This document shows, in pieces, positions 42,518-51,244 of a stretch of 64,000 bases of DNA (position 1 is the stretch's first letter; each line of letters opens with the position of its first letter). Source of the stretch: an uncultured Lachnospiraceae bacterium. Lineage in GTDB: Bacteria; Bacillota; Clostridia; Lachnospirales; Lachnospiraceae. Both the position numbers and the translations under genes were made by a program. Where the stretch lies: NCBI GenBank assembly GCA_902781215.1, contig CACZIO010000003.1, positions 24,281-88,280 on the forward strand, written 5' to 3'. The notes below the pieces were generated by a model that was not told the DNA's origin, did not search any database, and worked only from the letters and a program-made list of their open reading frames with translations.

Positions 42518-45457
42518 ATGAAGCAGGAGGCGGGGAAGATTCGAATATCGGTGCGAAACCTCGTGGAGTTCCTGCTCCGCCGGGGCTCATTGGAGACCGG
42601 GACAGGTCCGTCCTCAAGTGCGGCCATGCTGGAGGGCGCGAGGATCCACCGCATGCTCCAGAAAAAGGAAGGGCCGGACTACCGCGCGGAGGTCACCCTG
42701 CGCATGGAAGTCCCGCTGGAGAGCGGGGGCTCCTTTGTCCTGGAGGGGCGCGCGGACGGCATTTATTGCAGCCGTGAAGCCGTCTCTGTGAACATGCCTC
42801 ATCTATTGACGGAAGAGACAGACCCGGAGGCCGGCAGCAGCTCTGCGGAAGTGGAGGCAGGGACCTGGATGATCGATGAGATCAAGACGGTGTTCGGGAC
42901 AGTCCGCGGTCTGGAGGAGCCGGAGGAGGTCCACCTTGCCCAGGCCCGCTGCTACGCCTATATGTACGCAGTGGAGCAGGACCTCGATGTGATCGGGATC
43001 CGCATGACCTATTGCAGCCAGGTGACGGGCGAGGTCAGGTATTTCTATGAAGTGAAACTGTTGGAGGAACTGAAAAGCTGGTTCCGCGACCTGATCCGCA
43101 TGTATGAGCCATGGGCTGAGGTCAGGAGATCCTTTGCGGAGGAGGCCCTTTCAACGATACGGGAAATGGACTTTCCCTTCACCTACAGGGAGGGACAGCG
43201 CTCCCTGGCGGCGGGTGTCTACCACACGATCGCGCAGGGCAGAAAGCTCTTCCTGCAGGCACCGACAGGGACCGGCAAGACCATGGCAGTCCTCTTTCCC
43301 GCCCTGAAAGCGATCGGCGAGGGCAAGGCGGAACACATCTGGTACCTGACGGCCAGGGCAGTCGCATCGCAGGCGCCCCTGGAGGCGCTGGCCCTGCTGC
43401 AGGCGCGGGGGCTGCGGATACGCAGTGTCGTGATATCGGCGAAGGAACGTGCCTGCTCGCAGGAGACGGTCGACTGCCGGGCGGAGGCCTGTCCGCGGGC
43501 GGAGGGCCACTACGACCGCATCAACGGGGCCCTGTGGGACCTGCTGCAGGGGGCGGCGGACGGCATGCCCCTCACACCAGGCCGGATCGCGGACTGTGCT
43601 GAACGGCACCGGGTCTGTCCGTATGCGCTCTCCATGGACGCGGCGGAATTCGCCGATGTCGTGATCGGAGACTACAATTATGCCTTTCATCCGCAGGCCA
43701 GGCTCCCTGGTTTCCTGGACAGAGGCGGGAATATCTTCCTGATCGATGAGGCCCACAATCTGCTGGAACGGGGCCGCGACCTCTACAGCGCGGATCTGTC
43801 CGCTGCGGAGCTGCGGCTTTTCCGGAGCTCGGTCAAAAACACCCATCCGGGTCTGTGGCGCAGGATGAAGAGTCTGGCTGCCGCCATGAAAACCCTGGGC
43901 GCAGGAAAAGAAGCGGAGGGGGCGCCGGTACAGGCGCACAGGGCGGAGGTCATCCGGGACCGGGAAGAGCTGAAAAACCTCCTTGCAGGCCCGGTGGAGG
44001 AGACGCTGCGGGAGATGCACAGGATCCTGGAGGAGGAGGACCGGAGAGCCGTGCTGGCCGGCGGCCCTCTTACGACTAAAGAGAATCGAAACGGATTGCC
44101 GGTCGCTGATACGCTTACGGAGGTCGGCGGGCCTGTTCCGGACGACGAAACCCGACAGGCGGCTGCAGCGACAGCTTTTCTGCCGGAGATGGAAACCCGG
44201 CAGGCGGCTGCAAGGTCAGCGACAGCTTTTCCGCCGGAGATGGAAACCCGGCAGGCGGCTGCAAGGTCAGCAACAGCTTTTCCGCCGGAGGAAGGATCCG
44301 CCGGCAGGACCGACCCCTTCCTCGAATTTCTGTTTAGCTTGACCGGCTTTCAGCAGGTCCTTGAGGGACTGGATGAAAACTACATCTGTTTTACAACGGG
44401 GCGCGGGAGCGGGACCTCCCGCCGCAGGCTGGACAGAGCAGATCGGGGGGAAAATGTTGATGGCGTAAAGAACAGACACGGCCGGGAGAGAAGGGGACTG
44501 GTCCTGCACCTGTTCTGTGCCGACCCCTCCGGCGCTTTGCGCGCAAATATGCAAAAGACAGTCTCTGTCATCTGTTTTTCCGCGACCTTCCTCCCGATCC
44601 AGTACTACAAGCGGCTCCTGGGGGGCACGGAGGACGATTATGAAATGTATGCAAGGTCAGCCTTCTCGCCCTCGCAGCTCAGCGTTGTCATCGCCAACGA
44701 TGTGACCAGCCGCTACAGAGACCGGAACGAGGCCTCCTATCTGCGGATCGCGGACAGGATCGGCAGGATCATCGCCTGCAGGCCGGGCAATTACATGGTG
44801 TTTTTTCCCTCCTATCAGTTTCTGGAGAAGGTCCTGGAGGCCTTTGAGACCTGTTGCGGCGGAGGATCACAGGAAGAGGACGGGATGGAATATATCTTCC
44901 CGCTGTCTCCCTTCAGTCCGCTGCCGGTCCGGCTCCTGGTGCAGCGCCCCTCCATGAAGGACGCGCAGAGGGCCTGTTATCTGGAAGCTTTTGAGGAGAC
45001 CTCGGCCGACCGCCACATGGCGGGCTTCTGCGTACTGGGCGGCATGTTCGCCGAGGGGATCGATCTAAGGGATGACCGCCTGATCGGCAGCATCATTGTG
45101 GGGACCGGCATCCCTCCTGTGGAGGAGAGACGGGAGCTGCTGCGGGATTATTTCAACAGCCGGGGCGAAAACGGCTATGATTATGCCTACAGGTTCCCCG
45201 GCATGAACAAGGTCCTGCAGGCGGCCGGCCGCGTGATCCGCACAGAGAAGGACACGGGGATCGTGGCCCTGATGGATGACCGTTTTCCGGAGGCCGGGAA
45301 CCGGGCCCTCTTTCCCGTGGAGTGGGAGAGCCCTCCGGCGGCCGGCGGGGAGGAGTTCATCCGCCTGATCCGCGCCTTCTGGGAAAGGCATGTGCATATG
45401 CAGGATGGGGAGAGCGAGGACCGGGTGCCGGATATGCAGATAGAGGAGAGGAAATGA
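42518..45457 (+). CDS. PD-(D/E)XK nuclease - XPD/DinG-like helicase fusion
   Basis: The 979-residue protein begins with a nuclease-like domain. Asp80 lies in EGRADGIY, and Glu121 and Lys123 lie in MIDEIKTVFG. A superfamily 2 helicase follows, with Walker A APTGTGKT (248-255), cysteines at 313, 320, 325, 360 and 367 that could bind an iron-sulfur cluster, and DEAH box 410-413. The last motif is QAAGRVIRTEKD. It probably unwinds and cuts DNA in repair, 5'-3' by analogy with XPD/DinG. Residues about 542-590 hold a 17-residue tandem repeat (ETRQAAARSATAFPPEM). ATG 42518 is chosen for its position after AAGGAAGG; an in-frame ATG at 42491 is possible. Confidence 0.85.
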   Translation: MKQEAGKIRISVRNLVEFLLRRGSLETGTGPSSSAAMLEGARIHRMLQKKEGPDYRAEVTLRMEVPLESGGSFVLEGRADGIYCSREAVSVNMPHLLTEETDPEAGSSSAEVEAGTWMIDEIKTVFGTVRGLEEPEEVHLAQARCYAYMYAVEQDLDVIGIRMTYCSQVTGEVRYFYEVKLLEELKSWFRDLIRMYEPWAEVRRSFAEEALSTIREMDFPFTYREGQRSLAAGVYHTIAQGRKLFLQAPTGTGKTMAVLFPALKAIGEGKAEHIWYLTARAVASQAPLEALALLQARGLRIRSVVISAKERACSQETVDCRAEACPRAEGHYDRINGALWDLLQGAADGMPLTPGRIADCAERHRVCPYALSMDAAEFADVVIGDYNYAFHPQARLPGFLDRGGNIFLIDEAHNLLERGRDLYSADLSAAELRLFRSSVKNTHPGLWRRMKSLAAAMKTLGAGKEAEGAPVQAHRAEVIRDREELKNLLAGPVEETLREMHRILEEEDRRAVLAGGPLTTKENRNGLPVADTLTEVGGPVPDDETRQAAAATAFLPEMETRQAAARSATAFPPEMETRQAAARSATAFPPEEGSAGRTDPFLEFLFSLTGFQQVLEGLDENYICFTTGRGSGTSRRRLDRADRGENVDGVKNRHGRERRGLVLHLFCADPSGALRANMQKTVSVICFSATFLPIQYYKRLLGGTEDDYEMYARSAFSPSQLSVVIANDVTSRYRDRNEASYLRIADRIGRIIACRPGNYMVFFPSYQFLEKVLEAFETCCGGGSQEEDGMEYIFPLSPFSPLPVRLLVQRPSMKDAQRACYLEAFEETSADRHMAGFCVLGGMFAEGIDLRDDRLIGSIIVGTGIPPVEERRELLRDYFNSRGENGYDYAYRFPGMNKVLQAAGRVIRTEKDTGIVALMDDRFPEAGNRALFPVEWESPPAAGGEEFIRLIRAFWERHVHMQDGESEDRVPDMQIEERK
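44141..44287 (+). repeat. 51-base tandem repeat inside the helicase gene
   Basis: Two nearly identical 51-base units (44186-44236, 44237-44287) follow a diverged 45-base unit (44141-44185). The unit length equals that of the unrelated repeat in the VanY-type gene. Confidence 0.8.
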
Positions 45458-45535
45458 ATAAACTGAAAACATGGTAAATAATATGTAAATTACCAAAAAA
45501 ACCATCAGATCCGTTTGTTCACCTTTTTGTCAAAT

Positions 45536-45596
45536 TGTGGATAACTCTGTGGAATGTGGGGATATCTTTTTGGATGAGTGGAAAAAATGTGGATTC
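45536..45596. other. Cluster of DnaA-box-like sequences
   Basis: TGTGGATAA (45536-45544) is a perfect DnaA box on the minus strand (TTATCCACA). TGTGGAATG (45548), TGTGGGGAT (45555) and TGTGGATTC (45588) are related 9-mers in the same orientation. They lie in an AT-rich gap of about 260 bases between the helicase and glycosidase genes. No dnaA or dnaN is nearby, so this is unlikely to be the main origin. Confidence 0.4.
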
Positions 45597-45716
45597 GGAA
45601 GTGATAATTGTGCACGTTATAATAATTAAAAATGTACGTGCCGACGATAATTAACTATTTTAGTCAATGAATAAATCGTGTATATACAGCCCCTGCGGGG
45701 GAGAAAAGAGGTATTT

Positions 45717-47054
45717 ATGTGGGCAGAGGAAAGCGTATTTTATCAGATCTATCCGCTGGGACTGTGCGGGGCACCCTACCGGAACGAGTGCAGCACAGAG
45801 GAGGAGAAAGAGCGGGAAGCGGGACAGCACAGGATCCGCAGGATCGAGGACTGGATCCCTCACCTGACAAAGCTGGGGATCAGCGCCGTCTATTTCTGCC
45901 CTCTGTTTGAGTCCGATACCCACGGCTATAATACGAGGGATTACAAGCGGATCGATGTCCGGCTGGGGACCAATGAGGATTTCCGTGACCTGTGTAAAAA
46001 ACTACACCGGAACGGGATCAGAGTTGTCCTGGACGGTGTCTTCAATCATGTCGGACGCGGCTTCCCGCAGTTTCAGGATGTCCTGCAGAACCGTGAGAAC
46101 TCCCCCTACAGGGACTGGTTCCATATTGATTTCGGCGGCAATTCCCCCTATCAGGACGGTCTGTGGTATGAGGGCTGGGAAGGGAATTACGATCTGGTGA
46201 AGCTCAATCTTCGAAATGAGGCAGTCATCGGCCATCTCTTCGACGCGATCAGGTACTGGGTCGAGTATTTCGGGATCGACGGACTGCGTCTGGACGTCGC
46301 TTACTGCCTGGACCGCGACTTCATCTACCGGCTCCGGTCCTTCACAGACAGCCTGAAGGAGGACTTTTTCCTGGTGGGAGAGATCATCGGCGGTGATTAC
46401 AAGACCATCATGGGAGACGGCAAGCTCCATTCGGCCACCAATTATGAGTGCTGCAAGGGACTGCATTCTTCCTTTAACAGCATGAACATGTTTGAGATCG
46501 TCCACTCACTCATTCGGCAGTTCGGGTCCGACCCCTGGACGCTCTACCGCGGATATCACCTGTTGTCCTTTGTGGACAACCACGATGTCAGCAGGATCGC
46601 GACCGTGCTCCGGAACCCGGCCCACCTGCCCCTGATCTATGCGCTCTGCTTCGGCATGCCGGGCATCCCCTGCATCTATTACGGCAGTGAGTGGGGCCTG
46701 GAGGGCGACAAGAAAAACGGCGACCCCTCCCTGCGCCCGGAAATCGAAAAACCGGCCTGGAATGAGCTGACTGACTGGATCAGTCATCTTGCGGCGGCAA
46801 AGCGGAATTCACAGGCTCTCTGCCACGGGGAATTCAGATCGGTCGTCCTGACCAACCGCCAGTGTATCTTTGAGCGAAAGAGCGCGGATGAGAGGGTCCT
46901 GGTCGCCATCAATGCAGATTCGGAGGAATACGTCGCCCACTTTGATGCCGGCTGCGGCATGGCTGTGGACCTCATCACCGGAAAACCGCACGACTTCGGC
47001 GGCGGCAGCCACCTGCCTCCCTATAGTGCCGCCTTCTGGAAGATGGAAAGATAA
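45717..47054 (+). CDS. GH13 alpha-amylase-family glycosidase
   Basis: Cleaves alpha-glucans or short maltodextrins. The 445-residue protein shows the GH13 regions VVLDGVFNHVGRG, GIDGLRLDVA (nucleophile Asp193), LVGEIIGG (acid/base Glu222) and FVDNHDVSR (Asp290). No signal peptide is present, so it acts in the cytoplasm, consistent with a role alongside the glycogen phosphorylase at 7602. The compact size and the early start of the barrel (ESVFYQIYPLGLCG) fit cyclomaltodextrinase/neopullulanase-like enzymes lacking an N-terminal domain. ATG 45717 follows AAAAGAGG; the upstream in-frame ATG at 45678 is less likely. Confidence 0.92.
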   Translation: MWAEESVFYQIYPLGLCGAPYRNECSTEEEKEREAGQHRIRRIEDWIPHLTKLGISAVYFCPLFESDTHGYNTRDYKRIDVRLGTNEDFRDLCKKLHRNGIRVVLDGVFNHVGRGFPQFQDVLQNRENSPYRDWFHIDFGGNSPYQDGLWYEGWEGNYDLVKLNLRNEAVIGHLFDAIRYWVEYFGIDGLRLDVAYCLDRDFIYRLRSFTDSLKEDFFLVGEIIGGDYKTIMGDGKLHSATNYECCKGLHSSFNSMNMFEIVHSLIRQFGSDPWTLYRGYHLLSFVDNHDVSRIATVLRNPAHLPLIYALCFGMPGIPCIYYGSEWGLEGDKKNGDPSLRPEIEKPAWNELTDWISHLAAAKRNSQALCHGEFRSVVLTNRQCIFERKSADERVLVAINADSEEYVAHFDAGCGMAVDLITGKPHDFGGGSHLPPYSAAFWKMER

Positions 47055-47104
47055 TGGGCCTGTCGGAAAGCCCTAAGCCTGCAGCGCTGTAAGACCGCGG
47101 AGCC

Positions 47105-47132
47105 CGGGGCAGCGGTTCCTTCCGCTGCCCGG
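47105..47132 (+). other. GC-rich hairpin after the glycosidase gene
   Basis: GGGCAGCGG and CCGCTGCCC pair perfectly around TTCCTT, about 50 bases after the stop codon. No U-tract follows, so it may be an mRNA 3'-end hairpin rather than a true intrinsic terminator. Confidence 0.5.
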
Positions 47133-47209
47133 TCCACGGGCATCCCTGCATGCTCCCGGAGTCGGACAGGGCTTCATGCCTGCAGCGGCCCGGCCCGCGG
47201 TGCGGACGG

Positions 47210-47260
47210 TTGACAAGCCCGGTGCCTGTGTCTAATATGAATTAAGCCTATGGGCTTAAT
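47210..47260 (+). promoter_or_regulatory. gshA promoter with palindrome at the transcription start
   Basis: TTGACA (47210-47215), 17 bases, TAATAT (47233-47238). Directly downstream ATTAAGCC-tatg-GGCTTAAT (47241-47260) is a perfect inverted repeat covering the expected start of transcription. A repressor bound there would block initiation. Confidence 0.75.
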
Positions 47261-47317
47261 AGGAATTTATTTTTCAAACATATTCAGGATATTCAGGAAG
47301 GATGTAGAGGGGATTTT

Positions 47318-48640
47318 ATGCTGCATCTCGAATCAACAGACATCCGCAGATGTCTCCTGTGTGGAAAGTTCGGCCTGGAAAAAGAGGGCCTGCGCGTGCT
47401 GGCGGACGGAACTATGTCCCACACGCCGCATCCCTTCGGAACCAGCTCTCATATTACCCGGGACTTCTCGGAGAATCAGACCGAGATCAATACCTCGGCA
47501 GAGCCTTCCGCAGAGGGGGCTGTGCTGGCACTGGCCGCCTACAGCAGACAGATGCAGCGGGCGCTCAGAGAATTTCCGCAGAGGGAATATATCTGGCCTT
47601 TTTCCAATCCGCCCTTCCTCAGGGGGGAGGACGATATCCCCATTGCGCAGTTCACGGGGGATCTCAGGAGCAAGACCGACTACCGGGAATACCTGTCCGG
47701 CCGTTACGGCCGCTACAAGATGACCTTCTCCGGCATCCATGTCAATTATTCGTTTTCGGATGAACTGCTCAAGCACGAATTCTGTCAGCGCGGCAGCGGG
47801 CGGTCACGCTCCTTCCGCGACAGCTTTTACCTGGAGCTGGCGGAGAAGGCGGCCGCCTACGGCTGGCTCCTGGTCATCCTGACGGCAGCCAGCCCGGTCC
47901 TGGACGCGAGCTATTTTGAAAGGGACCGGACCGGAGGATCCGGGGCGCCGGAGGGCCGGGATGTGTTTTCCGGGATGGCCAGCGTCCGCTGCAGCGAGCT
48001 GGGCTACTGGAACGCCTTTACCCCCGTCTTCGACTACACCAATGTGCAGCGGTATGTAGACGGGATCCAGCGCTATGTCGATGACGGCATTCTGTATTCC
48101 GCGTCAGAGCTCTACTATCCGGTCCGCCTCAAGCCCAAGGGGGAGAACAGTCTGGAGGCATTGAGGGACGGCGGCATAGACCATATCGAACTCCGCATGT
48201 TTGACCTGAATCCGCTGGAGGAGGCGGGACTGGACATACGGGATGTAAGGTTTGCCCAGCTCTTCCTGGTCTGGCTGGCTTCTATGCCGCGCCGCGTCAT
48301 GACCCCGCTCGACCAGATCACAGCAGTGCAGAATTTCAAGAACGCGGCCCACTACGACCTGGACACCGTCCGCATAGAGATGCGGGGCCTGTCCGGGAAG
48401 GAAAGTTCTCTGCCGGCAGCGGAGGCCGCCCTCCATGTGATGCGGCAGATCATGGACTTCTACCGCCCCCTCGCGGAGGAACTGCCCGGTGATGTCTGGT
48501 CTGTCCTTGAATTTGAAAACAGGAAACTCACCTGCCCGGAAACCCGCTATGCCCACCGCGTCAGAGACCGGTTTTCCGGAACATTCCTGCAAAAAGGCAT
48601 GGAGCATGCCTGCCGAATACAGGACAAAATCTGCGGTTAA
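47318..48640 (+). CDS. gshA: Glutamate--cysteine ligase
   Basis: First step of glutathione synthesis, joining glutamate and cysteine. The 440-residue protein has the family signature GLEKEGLRVLADGTMSHTPHP...ITRDFSENQTEINT, then WPFSNPP, YKMTFSGIHVNYSFSD and a C-terminal part with VIFLTAASPVLD-type segments. It corresponds to the N-terminal half of bifunctional GshF; the ATP-grasp half (glutathione synthetase) is absent, and no gshB lies nearby. The product may therefore be gamma-glutamylcysteine itself unless the second enzyme is elsewhere. GAGGGG lies 7 bases before the ATG. Confidence 0.93.
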   Translation: MLHLESTDIRRCLLCGKFGLEKEGLRVLADGTMSHTPHPFGTSSHITRDFSENQTEINTSAEPSAEGAVLALAAYSRQMQRALREFPQREYIWPFSNPPFLRGEDDIPIAQFTGDLRSKTDYREYLSGRYGRYKMTFSGIHVNYSFSDELLKHEFCQRGSGRSRSFRDSFYLELAEKAAAYGWLLVILTAASPVLDASYFERDRTGGSGAPEGRDVFSGMASVRCSELGYWNAFTPVFDYTNVQRYVDGIQRYVDDGILYSASELYYPVRLKPKGENSLEALRDGGIDHIELRMFDLNPLEEAGLDIRDVRFAQLFLVWLASMPRRVMTPLDQITAVQNFKNAAHYDLDTVRIEMRGLSGKESSLPAAEAALHVMRQIMDFYRPLAEELPGDVWSVLEFENRKLTCPETRYAHRVRDRFSGTFLQKGMEHACRIQDKICG

Positions 48641-48656
48641 TCATGTATTTTTATGC

Positions 48657-48699
48657 GTTAAATCAGAAAAGTTTCCATGAAAAACCGGCCTGATTTAAC
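48657..48699. promoter_or_regulatory. Inverted repeat just upstream of the sensor-kinase promoter
   Basis: GTTAAATCAG (48657-48666) and CTGATTTAAC (48690-48699) are perfect 10-base arms separated by 23 bases. They end 10 bases before the -35 box. They may be an operator for the kinase gene or the 3' hairpin of gshA; no U-tract supports termination. Confidence 0.5.
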
Positions 48700-48709
48700 A
48701 TGGGGATAA

Positions 48710-48738
48710 TTGAAACTGTGAAATTATAGGGATATAAT
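48710..48738 (+). promoter_or_regulatory. Promoter reading into the palindromic array and the sensor kinase gene
   Basis: TTGAAA (48710-48715), 17 bases, TATAAT (48733-48738). Transcription from about 48745 would give a leader of roughly 400 bases containing all the hairpins at 48756-49030 before the ATG at 49148. Confidence 0.75.
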
Positions 48739-48755
48739 GAATATATAAAATTGCA

Positions 48756-48822
48756 CCCCGGAAACAAGCCATCCGCAAGACAGGAAGCTTGTTTCCTGTC
48801 AGCGGATGGCTTGTTTCCGGGG
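48756..48822. repeat. Very stable nested hairpin (29 base pairs)
   Basis: Perfect 21-base arms (48756-48776 and 48802-48822) enclose a second stem GACAGGAA / TTCCTGTC (48779-48786, 48793-48800) with loop GCTTGT. Only three bases are left unpaired between the stems. Part of the inner stem plus AGCGGATG recurs at 49001-49029. Confidence 0.9.
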
Positions 48823-48829
48823 CGGACAA

Positions 48830-48988
48830 GGCGCGAAGCGCCTCAGTCCGCAAAGGATTCCGGATGCCATGCATCCGGAATACGGGTGTAGTTTAAAAGC
48901 ACACAAAGCGGCCGGCTGGCGCGAAGCGCCTCAGTCCGCAAAGGATTCCGGATGCCATGCATCCGGAATACGGGTGCAGTTTTAAAGC
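48830..48988. repeat. Two 71-base direct repeats with internal hairpins
   Basis: 48830-48900 and 48918-48988 match at about 69 of 71 positions. Each contains GGCGC-GAA-GCGCC and ATTCCGGATGC-CAT-GCATCCGGAAT. The period is 88 bases. With the hairpin at 48756 and the fragment at 49001 they fill the gene-free stretch 48641-49147. Confidence 0.9.
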
Positions 48989-49147
48989 CGCTCCCGCCGG
49001 TCAGGAAGCTTGTTTCCTGTCAGCGGATGCAGAAATAAACAGAAAGGTATATAGATTCGACAAATACCCCTTTACAAACAGGGGCAGTAGTATAGGTTCA
49101 TTGGAAAAACAGTGCAGTTTTCTTTATAGTTACAGGAGGGATTTATC

Positions 49148-51187
49148 ATGGTAGACATGGAAAAGACCACCGGTACGGAACTTTCTGATGAGCAGATTGA
49201 GAAGATGACAGCACAGCAGATCCGCACACTGATGAAGGAGAACGATCGACTGAGGCAGGAGCTGCGGGTCCGCGACAACGACATACTAAGCCATGATCAG
49301 GTGTTTGATTCCATCGTCAGCGGGACTCTTCATGTGATCCTGGTGATGTCCGTCACCCGCTTTACTGCTGAATTCGTAACTTCTAATGTCGAGACAGCAT
49401 TCGGAATCAACCGCGCCGCAGTGATGGAGGATGTCCGCAGGATCGGGCATTCCTTTGATGACATCGAAAAGTACAACGGAAAGGAAGAAACCTTTATACA
49501 CCAGACCAATGGCGCCCGCCGCCAGTACCTGGTGTATGTGATCCACCTTCCCTACGGCAGGAGCGACCGTGTCGCCGTGGTGCTTCTGTGCAGGACGAAT
49601 GCCGCAAAGGGCGATCTCGAGGAGATGATGCTCAGGCAGACCGAGGATGTCAACCGCGCCGCGGGATATTTCCTTGCCAGCCTGTCGCAGGAGTTCCACA
49701 TGCCGATCAATGTGATCTCCGGCTTTGTCATGCTGCTCATGAAAAACGCCGATAATCCGGCGAAAGTCATGGAGTATGCCCACCGGATCAGCCAGGCCTG
49801 CCAGGAGATCCTGACGACCTTTGATCAGATCGTCGACATGAGCTGGAGCGAGTCGATGCGGGCTTCTCTCGAGGAGGAGGAATTCGGACTGAACCTGATG
49901 GTGCAGGAGGTCGCCACGATCATTTCCAGCCTTGCCCGTGCCCGGAATCTGGAATTTTACTGCCTGCCGTCGGGAATTGAATATGATATCGTCGCGGGAG
50001 ACCGGACGCGGATCATGGAGATGCTGCGCCTGCTGCTCTCCAATGCGGTCAAATATACACCGCCCGGAGGCAGGGTGGAGCTGAAGGTGACCTCGAAGCC
50101 GGACGAGGAGGAAGAGACAACCGACCTCCTGTTTGAAGTGCGTGACAATGGTATCGGGATGGAACCAGACCAGCTCCGGAAATTTTTTGTGGAGGAGGTC
50201 CCGGCGGATTCCATCAACGGACCTGCGCGCGGCGCAGGGATCTGGATGATCAGAAAAGTGGTCTCCATGATGAACGGGACCATCTCCGTGGACAGCAGTC
50301 CCGGCGAGGGCACGGCAATCAGGATCCGCCTGAAGCTGAAACTGATCAGCAGCGGCATATCCTGTTTCTGGTCCAGACACGGGATCCGCAGGATGCTGAT
50401 CGTGGACAAAGGCATTCAGGAAGCTGCCAGGGTCAAAAATCTGATGGGCAATGCGGGCGTCAAATCAGCCGCTGTTTCGAGCAGTTACGGCATGATCAAG
50501 ACCATCGAACAGTCCAGCGCCGCCGACCAGGAATTTGACCTGATCCTGCTCGATGAGGACATGCAGGATATCAGCTGGCGCGAGGCCGTCAGCACTGTGC
50601 GCAGGATGTCCTGGATCCACAGACCCTATATCTTCCTGATGACAGAACGGCCCATACCGGAAGAGGAATACCGCGGTCAGGGAATCGACCAGGTCCTGCA
50701 GAAGCCCTTCACCTGCTCGGCGTTGCGCAGGGTGGTCAGCGAGGTCTGTGTGCAGGAGGCAGGTGAGAGCCAGAATCCGGAGGAAGAGGAAGACCAGTCC
50801 ATGGCGGGACTTCGCTTTTTGGCGGCGGAAGACAATATGATCAACGCGGAGATGCTCAGGGACCTGTTGGAGATGAACGGCGCCCGCTGTGAGATCGCCG
50901 GCAACGGCCGGGCGGCCCTGGCCAAATTCAGCAATTCCAAACCGGGGACCTACGATGTGATCCTCATGGATACACAGATGCCCGTCATGGACGGTTATGC
51001 GGCAGCCACAGCAATCCGCGGGCTCCACCGCGAGGACGCGGAATCCGTCCCGATCATCGCCATGACCGCCAATACGATGGAGGAGGACGTGAGCCGGATC
51101 TATGAGGCCGGCATCAACTCCCACATCAGGAAGCCCATGAGCATCCGCACGCTGCAGAAGCATCTGCGCAGGGTCTACAGAAAATAA
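49148..51187 (+). CDS. Hybrid sensor kinase with two receiver domains and a degenerate H-box
   Basis: The 679-residue protein has a coiled N-terminus, a PAS-like sensor part without membrane segments, a HisKA-like helix pair and an ATPase domain (SNAVKYTPPGG, EVRDNGIGM, GAGIWMIRKVV). A degraded receiver (candidate Asp469 in LLDEDM) and a canonical receiver (AAEDNMINAE, Asp608 in LMDTQMPVMDG, AMTANT, RKPM) follow. The H-box reads FLASLSQEFHMPINVI: Gln181 stands where the phospho-accepting His of S-H-E is expected. Autophosphorylation by the usual route is therefore doubtful. No response regulator is adjacent. AGGAGGG precedes the ATG. The leader is the palindromic array. Confidence 0.88.
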   Translation: MVDMEKTTGTELSDEQIEKMTAQQIRTLMKENDRLRQELRVRDNDILSHDQVFDSIVSGTLHVILVMSVTRFTAEFVTSNVETAFGINRAAVMEDVRRIGHSFDDIEKYNGKEETFIHQTNGARRQYLVYVIHLPYGRSDRVAVVLLCRTNAAKGDLEEMMLRQTEDVNRAAGYFLASLSQEFHMPINVISGFVMLLMKNADNPAKVMEYAHRISQACQEILTTFDQIVDMSWSESMRASLEEEEFGLNLMVQEVATIISSLARARNLEFYCLPSGIEYDIVAGDRTRIMEMLRLLLSNAVKYTPPGGRVELKVTSKPDEEEETTDLLFEVRDNGIGMEPDQLRKFFVEEVPADSINGPARGAGIWMIRKVVSMMNGTISVDSSPGEGTAIRIRLKLKLISSGISCFWSRHGIRRMLIVDKGIQEAARVKNLMGNAGVKSAAVSSSYGMIKTIEQSSAADQEFDLILLDEDMQDISWREAVSTVRRMSWIHRPYIFLMTERPIPEEEYRGQGIDQVLQKPFTCSALRRVVSEVCVQEAGESQNPEEEEDQSMAGLRFLAAEDNMINAEMLRDLLEMNGARCEIAGNGRAALAKFSNSKPGTYDVILMDTQMPVMDGYAAATAIRGLHREDAESVPIIAMTANTMEEDVSRIYEAGINSHIRKPMSIRTLQKHLRRVYRK

Positions 51188-51244
51188 ATCTTTGGCCATA
51201 AGTGCTGCCGTTTTTGACAGGATCTGCATCCGGAGGTAAGAAGC

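Noticed and set aside
45536-45596. Chromosomal origin of replication
   Set aside because: No dnaA, dnaN, gyrB or other origin-linked genes are near, and the box cluster is small.
48830-48988. CRISPR array
   Set aside because: Only two 71-base units with strong internal palindromes, no regular short spacers and no cas genes. They are palindromic intergenic repeats.
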